Positions 1 through 10,951 of a DNA stretch of 64,000 nt are shown here, piece by piece (positions within the stretch are counted from its first letter, which is position 1; every line of letters begins with the position of its first letter). The position numbers were made by a program, and so were the translations under genes. The stretch lies in the NCBI RefSeq assembly GCF_024139115.2, contig NW_026942995.1, positions 1-64,000 of the forward strand. Direction: 5' to 3'. The notes below the pieces were generated by a model. That model did not search any database, was not told where the DNA came from, and saw only the letters and a program-made list of their open reading frames with translations. This DNA comes from Armigeres subalbatus (lineage: Eukaryota; Arthropoda; Insecta; Diptera; Culicidae).

Positions 1-2266
1 CAGGTGGTGATTGATTCTGAGCGGCATCGGCTATGGCCCGATGTAGCACGTGCCTGCAATTTGTGGTCTGTTTATTGGATTACGCTTTCAAGTGGACCGC
101 TTGGCGATGGTTTCATTTGTTTTTATAAATACCGACATTTGAACATTAAATTTATTTTACTTCCCAACAACGTTCGAAAAGACCGTTCGTTCCGTTCGCT
201 CACCTCTACTGCTGTGCTTTGGAGATCGGTCTTCGGGTTTCCATAACCTCCCTTTATATTTTCCAACACTCTCTCTCGCCCTTTCGACTTTTATTCGGCT
301 CTTAAGATTAACGACCGTTGGAAATTAAGCGAGTTTTTCAATAAATATAAGATTAATTGACGTCATAATTGCAAACTGAAAACAATGTTTCAAATTTCTT
401 CCGCGCTGAGTGATGAGTTCTTGATTTCATTTCCCTTTTGATGGTTGACCTTTAATGGTGTGTCCTCGTTGTTGGGAAAGCGTAACAACATAATAATGGT
501 CCAGCGATTTGCAGTGGCCAGCATAAAAATTAAGATGTGAACATCTGGAGCTGACCGTGAATTATGCCATCTCGGTGGGCCTTTCACTCTCATTTCTCTG
601 CGAGCTCGGCGGAAGAACGACCATTTCATTCAAATGTTTATTTCCTGTTTTACGACTTTGGATGCTATTTGTTTGCACCGTTCTCGTATTCTGGTCCGTT
701 CGGTACTACCGAAACCCTGTTGTGTCGATCTGCTTCCGAGTACCAAACCGTTAAAAACGGATAGGGAAAAAATTCAATTAAAACGTGCCGCGCATAGAGC
801 CTTCCACATTCAGGATCAGACCCAGCGTTTTTGTTTCTTCCCACCTCGTTGTTAGGAAACAACCACCCAATGTGCAGGGCGCCCGCGCGGGATGGACGTT
901 TTTAATTTTTATGACACTCATACTTCTGGTCGTTTCTTGCAACATGTTCATGATTTATTTGTTTTAATTCACGAGGCGAAAAACTCTTCTGAGGCATTAA
1001 TTATTGGTCTTTGTATTGTAGATTTAGAAGTTGTGGTTCTAAAGTTTTGATATGAATTGCTGGAATCGCGTTTATCACAAATATCAGAAGGCTGAGTATT
1101 CACAACTCAATGGTTTTGCTGGTAAATGTAATTGTGACACCACACACAAGTTTGTTTTCGGTTCGTGTTATATCGGTTTCAAAGAGGCGAAAGCGACTGC
1201 ATCGCCGCAAATGCTGTTTTCCATTTGTCGTTTGAAACGCACGTCCATCAAATGATGAAACGTTCCACCGCTAATGACGCATGAAACATATATCCATTTC
1301 GTTGACTTTTCCCCTCACTTTTGAACAGCATCCTCGACATGTGTTTCATATCAGCTGTCTTCTGGATCGCACTCAAAGCATCAACAATGTTGCATAAAAG
1401 GCATCTCAAATTCAACCGTTCGTTTGTGGGTTTACGACAACAACGACCATAAGGGAACAATAATTACGCCATCATGGCATCACCTTTGGGAAGTGATACG
1501 TTCTTCGTTTTGTGAGCGTTTGGTAAAATTAAAATTAAAAAATAATTAAAATTCTGTGCTACTAGTACTGTAATTCTGTGCGTTTGTTCTGTTTTTGGTA
1601 CATCTCCCACATATGATACAATCGATCGAGTTCAGCTTTGGTACCAAAAGTACTCGTACGCCACAGTCAACTGAAGACGGGCTCCAGTCTTCGGTTGACT
1701 TCGATTTTCGAACATGGAGAAGATTTTAATTGCGTGGTATCTACTCGTCCTAACAATGCAGAGCTGTACAAGGTCGAATTCGGAGGATGCAAGCATCGGC
1801 AGAGGAAGAGGTTCGGTTGAGGGCACCGCAGGTTCGGTTGTGGGCAACAATATATCTTTTGACAGAAAACAAAAGCTGTCATTCTGACAACTGTCATTTA
1901 TTTACTACTAAATTATCGTTTCGCCTAAAATTGATTCATTCTCTGTTTAGTTCTCGAGTTAAGAAGAAACTAGTGTTTCATTTGTATCGGAGCCACCTTT
2001 TCTGAAGGGTAAGGGGTCTCGAATCATCTTAAGAACCTTTACCGGCTCCAAAAAACCTCTGCATACAAATTTTATGCTGATCGGTTCCACCTTTCTCGAT
2101 TCAATCGTTTGATTTCGATTTATTATGACACTTATCCTATATAATTGCCTTTCTCTTGCAAACGCTGTATAGCGAATCACCCAACAAACCAATATACTTC
2201 AACAAACCATTTTAATTATAACTTTTGAATGCAATAACCGAACGTGATTTCTTTTCAATAGTGATC
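1..2266. other. No recognised gene; low-complexity intergenic sequence
   Basis: Only short open frames with no recognisable domain are visible, on both strands. The motif TCGTTGTTGGGAAA and close variants recur near 170 (inverted), 466 and 842, which suggests old repeat debris. The single thing worth separating out is a 57-codon frame at 1714-1887, listed on its own. No RNA gene or clear transposon end is seen before the hAT-like terminus at 2275. Confidence 0.5.
1714..1887 (+). CDS. Candidate small secreted peptide or signal-peptide exon
   Basis: A 57-codon frame starts at an ATG with a good animal context (AACATGG). Its N-terminus, MEKILIAWYLLVLTMQSC, reads as a classical signal peptide: one basic residue, a hydrophobic core, then small polar residues before a likely cleavage site. 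The rest is Gly/Ser-rich and polar, with a GRGRG stretch and no recognised domain. The frame could be a complete small secreted peptide. It could also be the first exon of a longer secreted protein, because GT dinucleotides after GAG and GCAG inside it could serve as donors. No partner exon was identified. The surrounding sequence is repeat-poor but not obviously genic. The call rests only on composition and could be chance. Confidence 0.28.
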   Translation: MEKILIAWYLLVLTMQSCTRSNSEDASIGRGRGSVEGTAGSVVGNNISFDRKQKLSF

Positions 2267-2517
2267 AGCTAGGACAGCGATTCTCAACGTTTTGCTTGAG
2301 AGGTACCCCTTTGAACTTTTACATTCATTGAGGTACCTCCTATTTTTTCTCTGTAAATGAAACGAATCACTATTTATTTAAATGGTTATCAGTCTCTAGT
2401 ATCATCAAACAACAACTTAGTTTTTTCAGTAGGACAAATTGACTCGAATTTGAGATTTTTCATCAAATGTAACATGGGATAAATATGCGTAGAATGACAG
2501 TATAGGCAAACCAAGAA

Positions 2518-4232
2518 GTCTCTTGAAAGGAGGCTTCCGAGCCTCTTGAAAGAAGGCTTCCGAGCCTCTTGAAAGAAGGCTCCCGAGCCTCTTGAAAGGA
2601 GGCTTCCGAGCCTCTTGAAAAGAGGCTTCCGAGCCTCTTGAAAGGAGGCTTCCGAGCCTCTTGAAAGGAGGCTTCCGAGCCTCTTGAAAGGAGGCTTCCG
2701 AGCCTCTTGAAAGGAGGCTTCCGAGCCTCTTGAAAGGAGGCTTGAGAGCCAATTGACAGGAGGCCTGAGCCTCTTGAAAGGAGGCTTCCTGAGCCTCTTG
2801 AAAGGAGGCTTCCTGAGGCCTCTTGAAAGGAGGCTTCTGAGCCTCTTGAAAGGAGGCTCTGAGGCCTCTTGAAAGGAGGCTTCCTGAGCCTCTTGAAAGG
2901 AGGCTTCTGAGCCTCTTGAAAGGAGGCTTCTGAGCCTCTTGAAAGGAGGCTCTGAGCCTCTTGAAAGGAGGCTTCCAGGCCTCTTGAAAGGAGGCCTGAG
3001 CTCTTGAAAGGAGGCTTCTGAGCCTCTTGAAAGGAGGCTTGAGCCTCTTGAAAGGAGGCTTGAGCCTCTTGAAAGGAGGCTTGAGGCCTCTTGAAAGGAG
3101 GCTCTGAGCCTCTTGAAAGGAGGCTTGAGCCTCTTGAAAGGAGGCTTCCAGGCCTCTTGAAAGGAGGCCTGAGCCTCTTGAAAGGGAGGCTTGAGCCTCT
3201 TGAAAGGAGGCTTCTGAGCCTCTTGAAAGGAGGCTCTGAGCCTCTTGAAAGGAGGCTCTGAGGCCTCTTGAAAGGAGGCTCTGAGCCTCTTGAAAGGAGG
3301 CTTCTGAGCCTCTTGAAAGGAGGCTTCTGAGCCTCTTGAAAGGAGGCTTCCGAGGCCTCTTGAAAGGAGGCTTCTGAGCCTCTTGAAAGGAGGCTTCTGA
3401 GCCTCTTGAAAGGAGGCTTCTGAGCCTTCTTGAAAGGAGGCCTGAGCTCTTGAAAGGAGGCTTCTGAGCCTCTTGAAAGGAGGCCTGAGCCTCTTGAAAG
3501 GAGGCTTCTGAGCCTCTTGAAAGGAGGCTTCTGAGCCTCTTGAAAGGAGGCCTGAGCCTCTTGAAAGGAGGCTTCTGAGCCTCTTGAAAGGAGGCTTCTG
3601 AGCCTCTTGAAAGGAGGCTTCTGAGCTCTTGAAAGGAGGCTTCTGAGCCTCTTGAAAGGAGGCTCTGAGCCTCTTGAAAGGAGGCTTCCTGAGCCTCTTG
3701 AAAGGAGGCTTCTGAGCCTCTTGAAAGGAGGCTCTGGAGCCTCTTGAAAGGAGGCTTCCTGAGCCTCTTGAAAGGAGGCTTCTGAGCTCTTGAAAGGAGG
3801 CTTCTGAGCCTCTTGAAAGGAGGCTTCTGAGCCTCTTGAAAGGAGGCTTCTGAGCCTCTTGAAAGGAGACTCTGAGCCTCTTGAAAGGAGGCTTCCTGAG
3901 CCTCTTGAAAGGAGGCTTCCTGAGCTCTTGAAAGGAGGCTTGAGCCTCTTGAAAGGAGGCTTCCTGAGCCTCTTGAAAGGAGACTTCTGAGCCTCTTGAA
4001 AGGAGGCTTCCGAGCCTCTTGAAAGGAGGCTTCTGAGCCTCTTGAAAGGAGGCTTCTGAGCCTCTTGAAAGGAGGCTTCCGAGCCTCTTGAAAGGAGGCT
4101 TCCGAGCCTCTTGAAAGGAGGCTTCCGAGCCTCTTGAAAGGAGGCTTCCGAGCCTCTTGAAAGGAGGCTTCCGAGCCTCTTGAAAGGAGGCTTCCGAGCC
4201 TCTTGAAAGGAGGCTTCCGAGCCTCTTGAAAG
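2518..4232. repeat. 23-bp minisatellite, roughly 75 units
   Basis: The unit is close to GAGCCTCTTGAAAGGAGG plus CTTCC, 23 bp, with many 19-24 bp variants in the middle and the most regular copies at both edges. Each unit contains the inverted pair AGCCTC...GAGGCT around TTGAAAG, so the array could form a chain of small hairpins. Because 23 is not a multiple of three and the unit lacks stops on the minus strand, long open frames (over 600 codons) appear in more than one frame. These are repeat artefacts, not a protein gene. Confidence 0.95.
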
Positions 4233-4270
4233 AAATATTACAAGGTTCATGGAAGGAGGCTTTGGATCCT

Positions 4271-4716
4271 TTTTTTTTTCTTGAGCAAGGGTAAACGGAA
4301 ATCTGTAACCAGACACCTGAGGAGGTACTCAGGTAGTGTGGGGATGGGTATGTCATGTAACTCTTACCCGACCCACTAAAACCAAAACCCTTTCGCTAGT
4401 CCGTACCCCCGGCCCGCAATTAAGCAATACATCAGGGGGGGACTATTGAGAACGCTCACGCCTATGCTAACGCACTTGACGTCAATACACACAACATCGA
4501 CTTCAAGGGTGGCTACCTCACCACCCGTCGATCGCAAGCTATGATAGTAACCTAACGGTCCGTATCATAATCTCACGTTGGAGACGAGCACCCCGACAAC
4601 AACCACCGCGCGTGAACCGCAATGACCTCTATATCTACATACTGAGGTCCCCGCAGCCCACCCGCGACATGTTGGTTGTCGGGGTGAGCAAAGTGTTCAC
4701 TGCATCACAGGTGCCC
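4271..4716 (-). other. 3' UTR and poly(A) end of the R1-type retrotransposon
   Basis: This is the non-coding part downstream of the ORF2 stop, read right to left, ending in oligo(A) against the TSD. No coding frame of interest lies here. It borders the minisatellite remnant at 4233-4256. Confidence 0.75.
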
Positions 4717-7700
4717 CTACTGCACACGTTGGTTTTGTTCAAGACGCCACCACCGCTGCAGTTTCGACATAATCTGTTGAGATGCTGTGTTCACCGCATT
4801 CCATATAGCTTCCTCCCGGCACATCCTCTCGACGAGGTTGTTCGGGGTTGTATCCATACCACTAATAAGCAGCATGGCATTGCGTTCTATCTCGAATCGC
4901 GGGCATGCGAACATCACATGCTCTGCCGATTCTACCTCACCTACACATTCAGGACACTCTGCAGAATCTGCGAAGCCAAACCTGTGTAGGAATTTCTTAA
5001 AGCAGCCATGTTCAGACAACACCTGTGTTAGGTGGAAGTTGACTTGACCATATCAACCCAGTTGGACACATCTGGAATCAGTCTGTGGGTCCAACGACCT
5101 TTGACTGCGGTGTCCCATGCTCTTTGCCATTTGAGCAACGAAGCTGCTCTCTTGACACGTCGCACTTGCACCGAGTCCCTTTCGTTGTAGCACTCCACAT
5201 CCTCCTCTAAGAGTATGTCGATCGGCATCATTCCAGCTATAACGCACACCGCCTCATATGATATGGTGCGACATGCGCTCGCGACACGTAAATACATCAG
5301 CCGGTGTACTCTGATCAATTTCTTTACATTGTACTCGGATTTTAGTGCTACGGCCCATGCCGGCAAGCCATAACGGATGATAGACAATGCTACGCCAGCT
5401 ATCAGCCTACGCACTTGACTATGCACCGCCGATCTGTTGGACATCATTCGTGATAAAGATTTTATCGCCAATGAAGCCAGCTGACATGCATAATCGACGT
5501 GGCTCGTAAAATTGAGCTTATCATCGATCATCACGCCCAGATGCTTGAGAGACCTCACGGAGTTAACTGTGCAGGTCCCTACTCTTATCCTCGCCTGTTG
5601 CAGCCCATGACGGTTATGCACTACCACGACTTCCGTCTTGTGATGTGCAAGGGACAACCGCCTCGAGTTGAGCCATTCCTCCACTCTGCCAATCGCGTAT
5701 GAAGTCTTCAGTTCGACTTCGTCGAGAGTGTCTCCTGTTACCTCCAGCATTACGTCATCCGCGAAGCCTTCTATTTTCACACCGGCCGGGAGACTTAGGC
5801 GTAATACTCCATCGTACATAATATTCCACAGAACCGGTCCTAGGATCGATCCCTGTGGAACACCCGCGGACACTACGATCGACTTTTGACCGGCATCAGT
5901 GTCGTATAACAACACCCTATTCTGGAAATAGCTTTTCAGTATCCTGCACAGGTAATCCGGAACTCTCAATCGGTGCAGGGAGTCAGCAATTGCTGCCCAG
6001 CTAGCATTGTTAAACGCGTTTTTTACATCAAGTGTAATCAACGCGCAATAGCTAATACCTCTTCTGTTTAAACCTCTCGCTATCTTGGCCGTATCCGTTA
6101 CTGCTCGAATTGCTTCGATGGTAGAACGGCCCTTACGGAAGCCATACTGGTTGCTAGATAAGTCACCAGCACACTCTGTATATGCCGACAATCTATTCAG
6201 AATGACCCTCTCTAGCAGCTTTCCAGCTGTGTCGAGTAGGCAAATTGGTCTGTATGCCGAAGGATCCCCAGGCTTCGGTAATAGCACCAATTTCTGCCGT
6301 TTCCATCGATCTGGGAAGTTTCCTTCGTCCATGCATCTCTGGAGGCAGCTCCTGAACATATCTGGATTGGCAAGAATGGCGTGTTTAAGGGCCAGGTTTG
6401 GAATACCATCCGGGCCTGGCGCCTTATTGAGCTTAAGTTTTCTTGCTGCTACGATAAGTTCTTCGTTAGTCACTAGCGGTACCACGTCAACTGACTCGTA
6501 CGGAGTAGCGGGCCAGTTCGATGATTCATGCCTCGGAAACAACCCGTCGACAATTTTGGCCAACATCCCCGGAGATTTCTCAGGTGGCGTGGTATTAGTC
6601 CTAGCCATCACCATCCTGTATGCATCTCCCCATGGATTGTCGTTTGCCATCCTGCACAGCCGCTCGAAGCAGGCTCTCTTACTACATTTGATCTCGTAGT
6701 TCAGAGCTCTGCTCGCTGTCTGGAACACCCTGCGTCTCTCGACCTTTTCAGCGTCTGTTCTGGCACGTCGCAGCCTTCTCTTTGCTCTAAGGCAGGTTCT
6801 ACGAAGGTCTGCAATTGTGTCAGTCCACCAGTACGCAGGTTGCCGGTTTCCGGGAGGTTTGGTTCTCTTAGGCATCGTCACATCGCATGCACGGGTTAGT
6901 ACATCGATTAACTCGTCGCCACTTAATCCCGTTGTTCGCGTCTCCCATCGTAGTGATTCCTCCAAGAGTTCTGGGTTGAACTGCGAGGTGCGCCATCCTA
7001 GATCGGCTTTGCCGATCCGCCTTGTGGTTGCTACGGGGGTATACCGGATCATAAAACGAATTTCCTGATGATCGCTGGAGGTATGCCCCTCATGAACCTC
7101 CCATTCTGGCTCCACCGTCCATCCCGCGCTGCAGAAGGTCACATCGATGCATGAATCACCACTAGGGCAGTTCAAATTTCAAAAATGTTCGAAAATTTCA
7201 ACTCCCATATGTCTATTAGCATCATTTTGATAATATAGGAGTCCTGGCAAAATTTCAGGCAATTCGGTGGCCATTTAGGGGTGGCGCGAAGTCAATTTAT
7301 GTTTATATGGAAATTTGTATGGGAAAAACTTAAAATTTATTCAAATCTCCCTACAACTGTCTATTTATGATGAATTCAAATAAATATTCCCAACCTCCCT
7401 TTTTAGAATCTATATAAAAGGGACCTCTGGATAACACATTAGTTATGAGTGGATTGAACGGTTCTATTAACAGTGTGAATATGAGATAAATGGCTAAAAT
7501 GGTGTAATTAGCCTCAACGTAGTAGTGGAAATATAAATCAAAATTAATGAGTTATTCACTGGTTGAGCTCAAATAGACTCCAAAAATGGAGGTTGGGGAT
7601 GTTTATTTGAATTCATCACGATTTAAAAGTTGTAGGGGGATTTGAATAAATTTTAAGTTTTTTCCATACAAATTTCCATATAAACATAAATTGACTTCGC

Positions 7701-8339
7701 GCCACCCCTAAATGGCCACCGAATTGGCTGAAATTTTGCCAGGACTCCTATATTATCAAAATGATGCTAATAGACATATGGGAGTTGGAATTTTCGAACA
7801 TTTTTGAAATTTGAACTGCCCTAATCACCACTCGGTCCCCTGAACGTTGGCACTTGGCCTTCATTCAGCAGGACTACGTTTAGTACCGCTAGCGACTCTA
7901 GCAGGGTATGACCTCTGGCGTTTGTGGACCGGGATCCCCAGTCCACTGCCCACGCATTGAAGTCGCCTGCTACAACTAGCGGTTTTAAGCCAGTTAGTTT
8001 TGCTGCAAGAATATCTACTACCCTAGTAAACTGCACTATACTCCACCTGGGAGGACAGTAGCAGCTACAAAAGTAAACACCGTTTACCTTTGCTATAACG
8101 AAACCCTCATCGTCAGGTGATGATATTATCTCCTGGATGGGATATCGCCCGCAAGTCCAGATGGCCACCATCTGAGACTTATCCGCAATCCAACTACCGT
8201 TACCGGCAGGGATGCGGTAAGGATCGGACAGCAAGGCTACATCAGCTTTACACTCAGTAACCGACTGTTGTAGCAGCAATTGAGCTGCCTCGCAGTGGTT
8301 CAGGTTCAGCTGTGTTACCTGCGTGTCTGGATCCTTCTA
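4717..8339 (-). pseudogene. R1-type ORF2: endonuclease and reverse transcriptase, disrupted
   Basis: ORF2 encodes the APE-type endonuclease that nicks the target and the reverse transcriptase that primes on it. Read on the minus strand, the endonuclease lies at about 8339-7070. It includes NLNHCEAAQ at the start, a DFNAWAVDWGS motif, and the SDHQ region. The reverse transcriptase follows at about 6550-5400, with APGPDGIPN, YRPICLLDTAGK, GFRKGRSTIEAI, GVPQGSILGP and the catalytic FADD (codons at 5754-5765). A C-terminal Cys/His motif (CPECVGEVESAEHVMFAC) lies at 5000-4890. Two lesions break it: the 659-bp element inserted at 7164-7822, whose removal with one TSD copy restores GPSGDSCIDVTF in phase, and a frameshift near 5035 between DMVK and VNFHLTQ. 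The frame begins just after the TAG at 8337-8339, upstream of the ORF1 stop, so the two ORFs overlap by about 20 bp, as is common in this clade. Confidence 0.92.
7154..7832. mobile_element. 659-bp foldback/MITE with ~200-bp inverted termini and 10-bp TSD
   Basis: The element (7164-7822) starts AGGGCAGTTCAAATTTC and ends with its reverse complement. The termini remain inverted repeats for about 200 bp with few mismatches. The flanks AATCACCACT at 7154-7163 and 7823-7832 are a perfect 10-bp TSD. It carries no coding frame. A 9-10 bp duplication suggests mobilisation by a Mutator-like transposase, but that is inference from TSD length alone. It sits inside the endonuclease domain of the R1-type ORF2. 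Confidence 0.9.
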
Positions 8340-9898
8340 GAGGCCGGACAAGCCTGGACACCTGTGAGGTGTCTGTTGTGTGTACCCGGGGGACAGATCA
8401 GACACCTTGGTGCAGCCTGACAGGTGCGAGCTTGGTGGCCTTCAGCTCCACACCTACGGCATAGCTTACTGCGATCAGGTCCTTTACAGTCATAAGACTT
8501 ATGACCGTTGCCAAGACACCTGAAACAGGTCTGAAGCGGTTGGCTTATACTTAGCGGACATACCGACCAACCCACTTTCAGTTTAGCCTTATCCATTACC
8601 TTTTTGGCCTCAGCCTGAGGTACTTGGAATGAGGCAACCTGCATTCCTGCGAAGCTTTTGCGTAACCGAACCGTAGATTCCTGGATCTCGACATTGCACT
8701 GATCTCTCAGTGCGTCGACCAGGTCTCTAGCCTCGGTTACTTCATCCAGGCCCTTGCACTGGATGTTCGAAACTGGACATAGGGCTCTTACTTGAACCCC
8801 ATCGCCCAGGACTTCCTCCGTCAACTTTTTGTACTCAGAACTCTTCTGAGCAGCATCCCGCTTCAAGACGAGAATCATCTCGCCTCTCCGCGTCCTTCGG
8901 ATGCAGTTGACATCCTCTCCTAGGCCAGCGAGTTTGTCATTAACTCTCATGGCCTTCAAGACTTCGGCGTAGCTCTTGTCGTCAGTACTGACGATAATCG
9001 CCTCACCTCTATCTTTACGCTTACCACTGACATTGGAAGGCTCACCCGTCGTCTTCTGGGCTCTACCCTTCTTAACAGTGGCGCGCATCGCTCCGCCTGC
9101 CGCTTTCTCTGCGATCTGCTGTCGTTGTCGTCTCACCTTCTTGGGGTTCACGACCTCCCTCCAGGGTAGATCTTCCTCCCGGCGAGCTTCAGTGGTCCTC
9201 ACTGGTGGAGGCACTGGGTTCACCGGCTTGGGATGGCCATCCTTCTGCTCGACCTTCTTCCTTTTCGCTGACTTCGGGGCTGCGGAATTCTCGACAGCTG
9301 CTTTCAGGTTCGCCTCCTGCGTAACCTTACTCAGCTTCGGGGTCGCTCCCGTTACAGCCATCCTTTTGCGGAGTTCCTCGACCTGGCTCTCCGCCAGTCG
9401 TTTGCCCTCGGACAAGAGACGAATTTTCAATTCCGCCTCCTCTTTGTCCTTATCCGCCTGCTTCCGCTCCTTGACGAGTTTGCGGAGCTCTCTCTCCGCA
9501 CTTTTACTGGCCTCTAGTTGGGACCTCCACTCCGTTTTGGCCTCAACTACTAGGGCACAGAGTGCCTGCACAGCAAGTTTCAAGTCCTTGCTGTAGTTAA
9601 CCCGGTTGTCTAGGAACGACATAATCACGTCGGATACCTCCGTGACTACTTCCATCGTGTGACCACCGCGTTCTTCGTGGTTCGCCATCACAGATTTGAT
9701 GACGCGGGTCAGGGTAGGGCCGTCCATCTTTACTTTAACCGGCACCTCCTCAGACCCTCCACGGGCTTCACCATCGCCTTCCCCCGGCGATCTTTGGGGA
9801 GACCTTTCCAGGCCGCTACGTCTGGTGAAAGGGTTCTCCTTACCACCATTCGCCTCACCTCCTTCCTTCGTCGATTTTATTTTATTGGAATTACTCAT
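8315..9898 (-). CDS. R1-type ORF1 (gag-like nucleic-acid-binding protein)
   Basis: An uninterrupted 527-codon frame encodes the gag-like protein that packages the retrotransposon RNA. The N-terminal third is basic and Ser/Glu-rich. A predicted coiled coil lies around residues 115-180 (alternating charged residues with Leu/Ala, including ELRKLVKERKQADKDKEEAE). A Lys/Arg-rich linker follows. The C-terminus has three zinc knuckles: CFRCLGNGHKSYDC, CRRCGAEGHQARTC, and a third starting CLICPPGTHNRH. This three-knuckle arrangement is typical of R1 and related clades. The start ATG at 9898 gives MSNSNKIKST. The stop lies just upstream of the ORF2 endonuclease core. The frame is intact, unlike ORF2. 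Confidence 0.9.
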   Translation of the reverse strand: MSNSNKIKSTKEGGEANGGKENPFTRRSGLERSPQRSPGEGDGEARGGSEEVPVKVKMDGPTLTRVIKSVMANHEERGGHTMEVVTEVSDVIMSFLDNRVNYSKDLKLAVQALCALVVEAKTEWRSQLEASKSAERELRKLVKERKQADKDKEEAELKIRLLSEGKRLAESQVEELRKRMAVTGATPKLSKVTQEANLKAAVENSAAPKSAKRKKVEQKDGHPKPVNPVPPPVRTTEARREEDLPWREVVNPKKVRRQRQQIAEKAAGGAMRATVKKGRAQKTTGEPSNVSGKRKDRGEAIIVSTDDKSYAEVLKAMRVNDKLAGLGEDVNCIRRTRRGEMILVLKRDAAQKSSEYKKLTEEVLGDGVQVRALCPVSNIQCKGLDEVTEARDLVDALRDQCNVEIQESTVRLRKSFAGMQVASFQVPQAEAKKVMDKAKLKVGWSVCPLSISQPLQTCFRCLGNGHKSYDCKGPDRSKLCRRCGAEGHQARTCQAAPRCLICPPGTHNRHLTGVQACPASRRIQTRR

Positions 9899-10542
9899 GT
9901 TTGTTGGGTCCCCCTTGCGGCTGCTGTCGAATCCTGCTGGTGTAGTCGCCTTCGCGATCCCATGGTTATCTATACATACCTTGCGGCATGCAGGGAGGCC
10001 ATGCTAGGGTTGACACTTTCGTGTTCAGAGCCAGATCACGCTAGTCAGGGAAAAGCATCTGAGCCTACTCCCACTCAGCTGCCAGCTGAGCGACAGAATT
10101 GTACCGCGTGCTGCAAGGCCAGCCACGGTTTTAGGGGACGGAAGACAGCCTGGCCATTAGCCCATTCGCCGTTTCAGGTCGGTGTCACCCGGCCATACTA
10201 AGAGAATAGAATAACCAGACTACCAGCCCTCGCGTTCACAATATCTCAATATCCAAAACAAGACCAATAACATGCAACCAGTATACCATAATCAGGATCT
10301 TACTGGGATCAATTCTGATGTGCCAATGGCACTCCCTGGGCTTGTGCTTTTGAAGCGGCACACAGTCGCTTTGATAGAGTCTGCTTACGGGCACTTGTGG
10401 TTTTTTGGGAGGGATTTTAGCAGAGCCCACTGCTAAATCCCACCACGCCCTAGGCAGTTCTCCCTGACTCACAGACAGCTGGGAAGGGGTCGTCAAGCCC
10501 TTGGACATGGTCCATGCTGTCCCTGCTGTCCCTGCTGCCCCC
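9899..10542 (-). promoter_or_regulatory. 5' UTR / likely internal promoter region of the R1-type retrotransposon
   Basis: This stretch lies between the 5' TSD and the ORF1 start. It contains an open frame with no recognisable domain (10236-10598), which I take to be UTR. Non-LTR elements usually carry their promoter here. No specific promoter motif was identified. Confidence 0.5.
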
Positions 10543-10951
10543 AGGCTTTGGATCCTATTGAAAGAAATATTACGCGCTGCTTGGCAGGAGGCTTCCAAGC
10601 ATCTTGCGACGAAGCTACTGAGCTTTTTCGAAAAAAAGCCTTCATGTCTCTAATATGTAGGCTTTCGAACTTTTAGATTATAGATTTTAGTCAATCGACG
10701 TTTTGTCCTTCCGATGTTTTATCCCAAAGCCCTTCATATAGTGTGCTGGTTGTTGTGAGTAGGAATATGATTTCATATACTGATCGCCATGCATATTATG
10801 TACATTAAAAAGTTTGAGAATAAAGAATTACACCACTATCAACAGTCAATGAGTTTTCATTTAAATTGTCATTCATCCGCCATTACGCATTTTCGTCCGA
10901 GGTATCCCCCGGGGGTACATGTACCCCAGGTTGAGAACCGCTGCGCTAAAA

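Larger units (their letters stand above)
4257..10556 (-). mobile_element. R1-clade non-LTR retrotransposon, near full length, with TSD
   Basis: The element occupies 4271-10542 on the minus strand. Its 3' end is an oligo(A), seen as T(9) at 4271-4279. The 14-bp sequence AGGCTTTGGATCCT is present at both borders (4257-4270 and 10543-10556) and is a perfect target-site duplication. The order 5' UTR, gag-like ORF1, endonuclease/reverse-transcriptase ORF2, short 3' UTR is that of R1/LOA-type elements. Without the nested 659-bp insertion it is about 5.6 kb, a full-length size. Damage is limited to that insertion and a frameshift near 5035, so it is a fairly recent but dead copy. R1 versus LOA cannot be settled by eye. 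Confidence 0.9.
2267..10951. mobile_element. hAT-like non-autonomous element carrying a minisatellite and nested insertions
   Basis: The left end at 2275 reads CAGCGATTCTCAAC. The right end at 10943, read inward on the minus strand, is CAGCGGTTCTCAAC. These match the CAG-N-GGTTCTCAAC terminus seen in many hAT elements. The eight bases outside the ends (2267-2274 and 10944-10951) agree at five positions, which fits a decayed 8-bp TSD. No transposase of its own is visible. Interior sequence is the 23-bp array (2518-4232) plus degenerate units near 10557-10640. The two halves were one piece before the R1-type retrotransposon entered. Family assignment rests on termini only. Confidence 0.6.

Noticed and set aside
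2518..4232. CRISPR array
   Set aside because: Units are contiguous with no unique spacers, there are no cas genes, and the context is eukaryotic.
2389..4356. A 655-codon Ser/Pro/Lys-rich open frame on the minus strand
   Set aside because: It is produced by the stop-free 23-bp repeat; overlapping frames of similar length exist in another phase and there is no start context or domain.
8976..9596. A 206-codon plus-strand frame opposite the retrotransposon ORF1
   Set aside because: It is antisense to a well-supported gag-like frame and shows no domain; likewise 6085-6699 opposite the reverse transcriptase.
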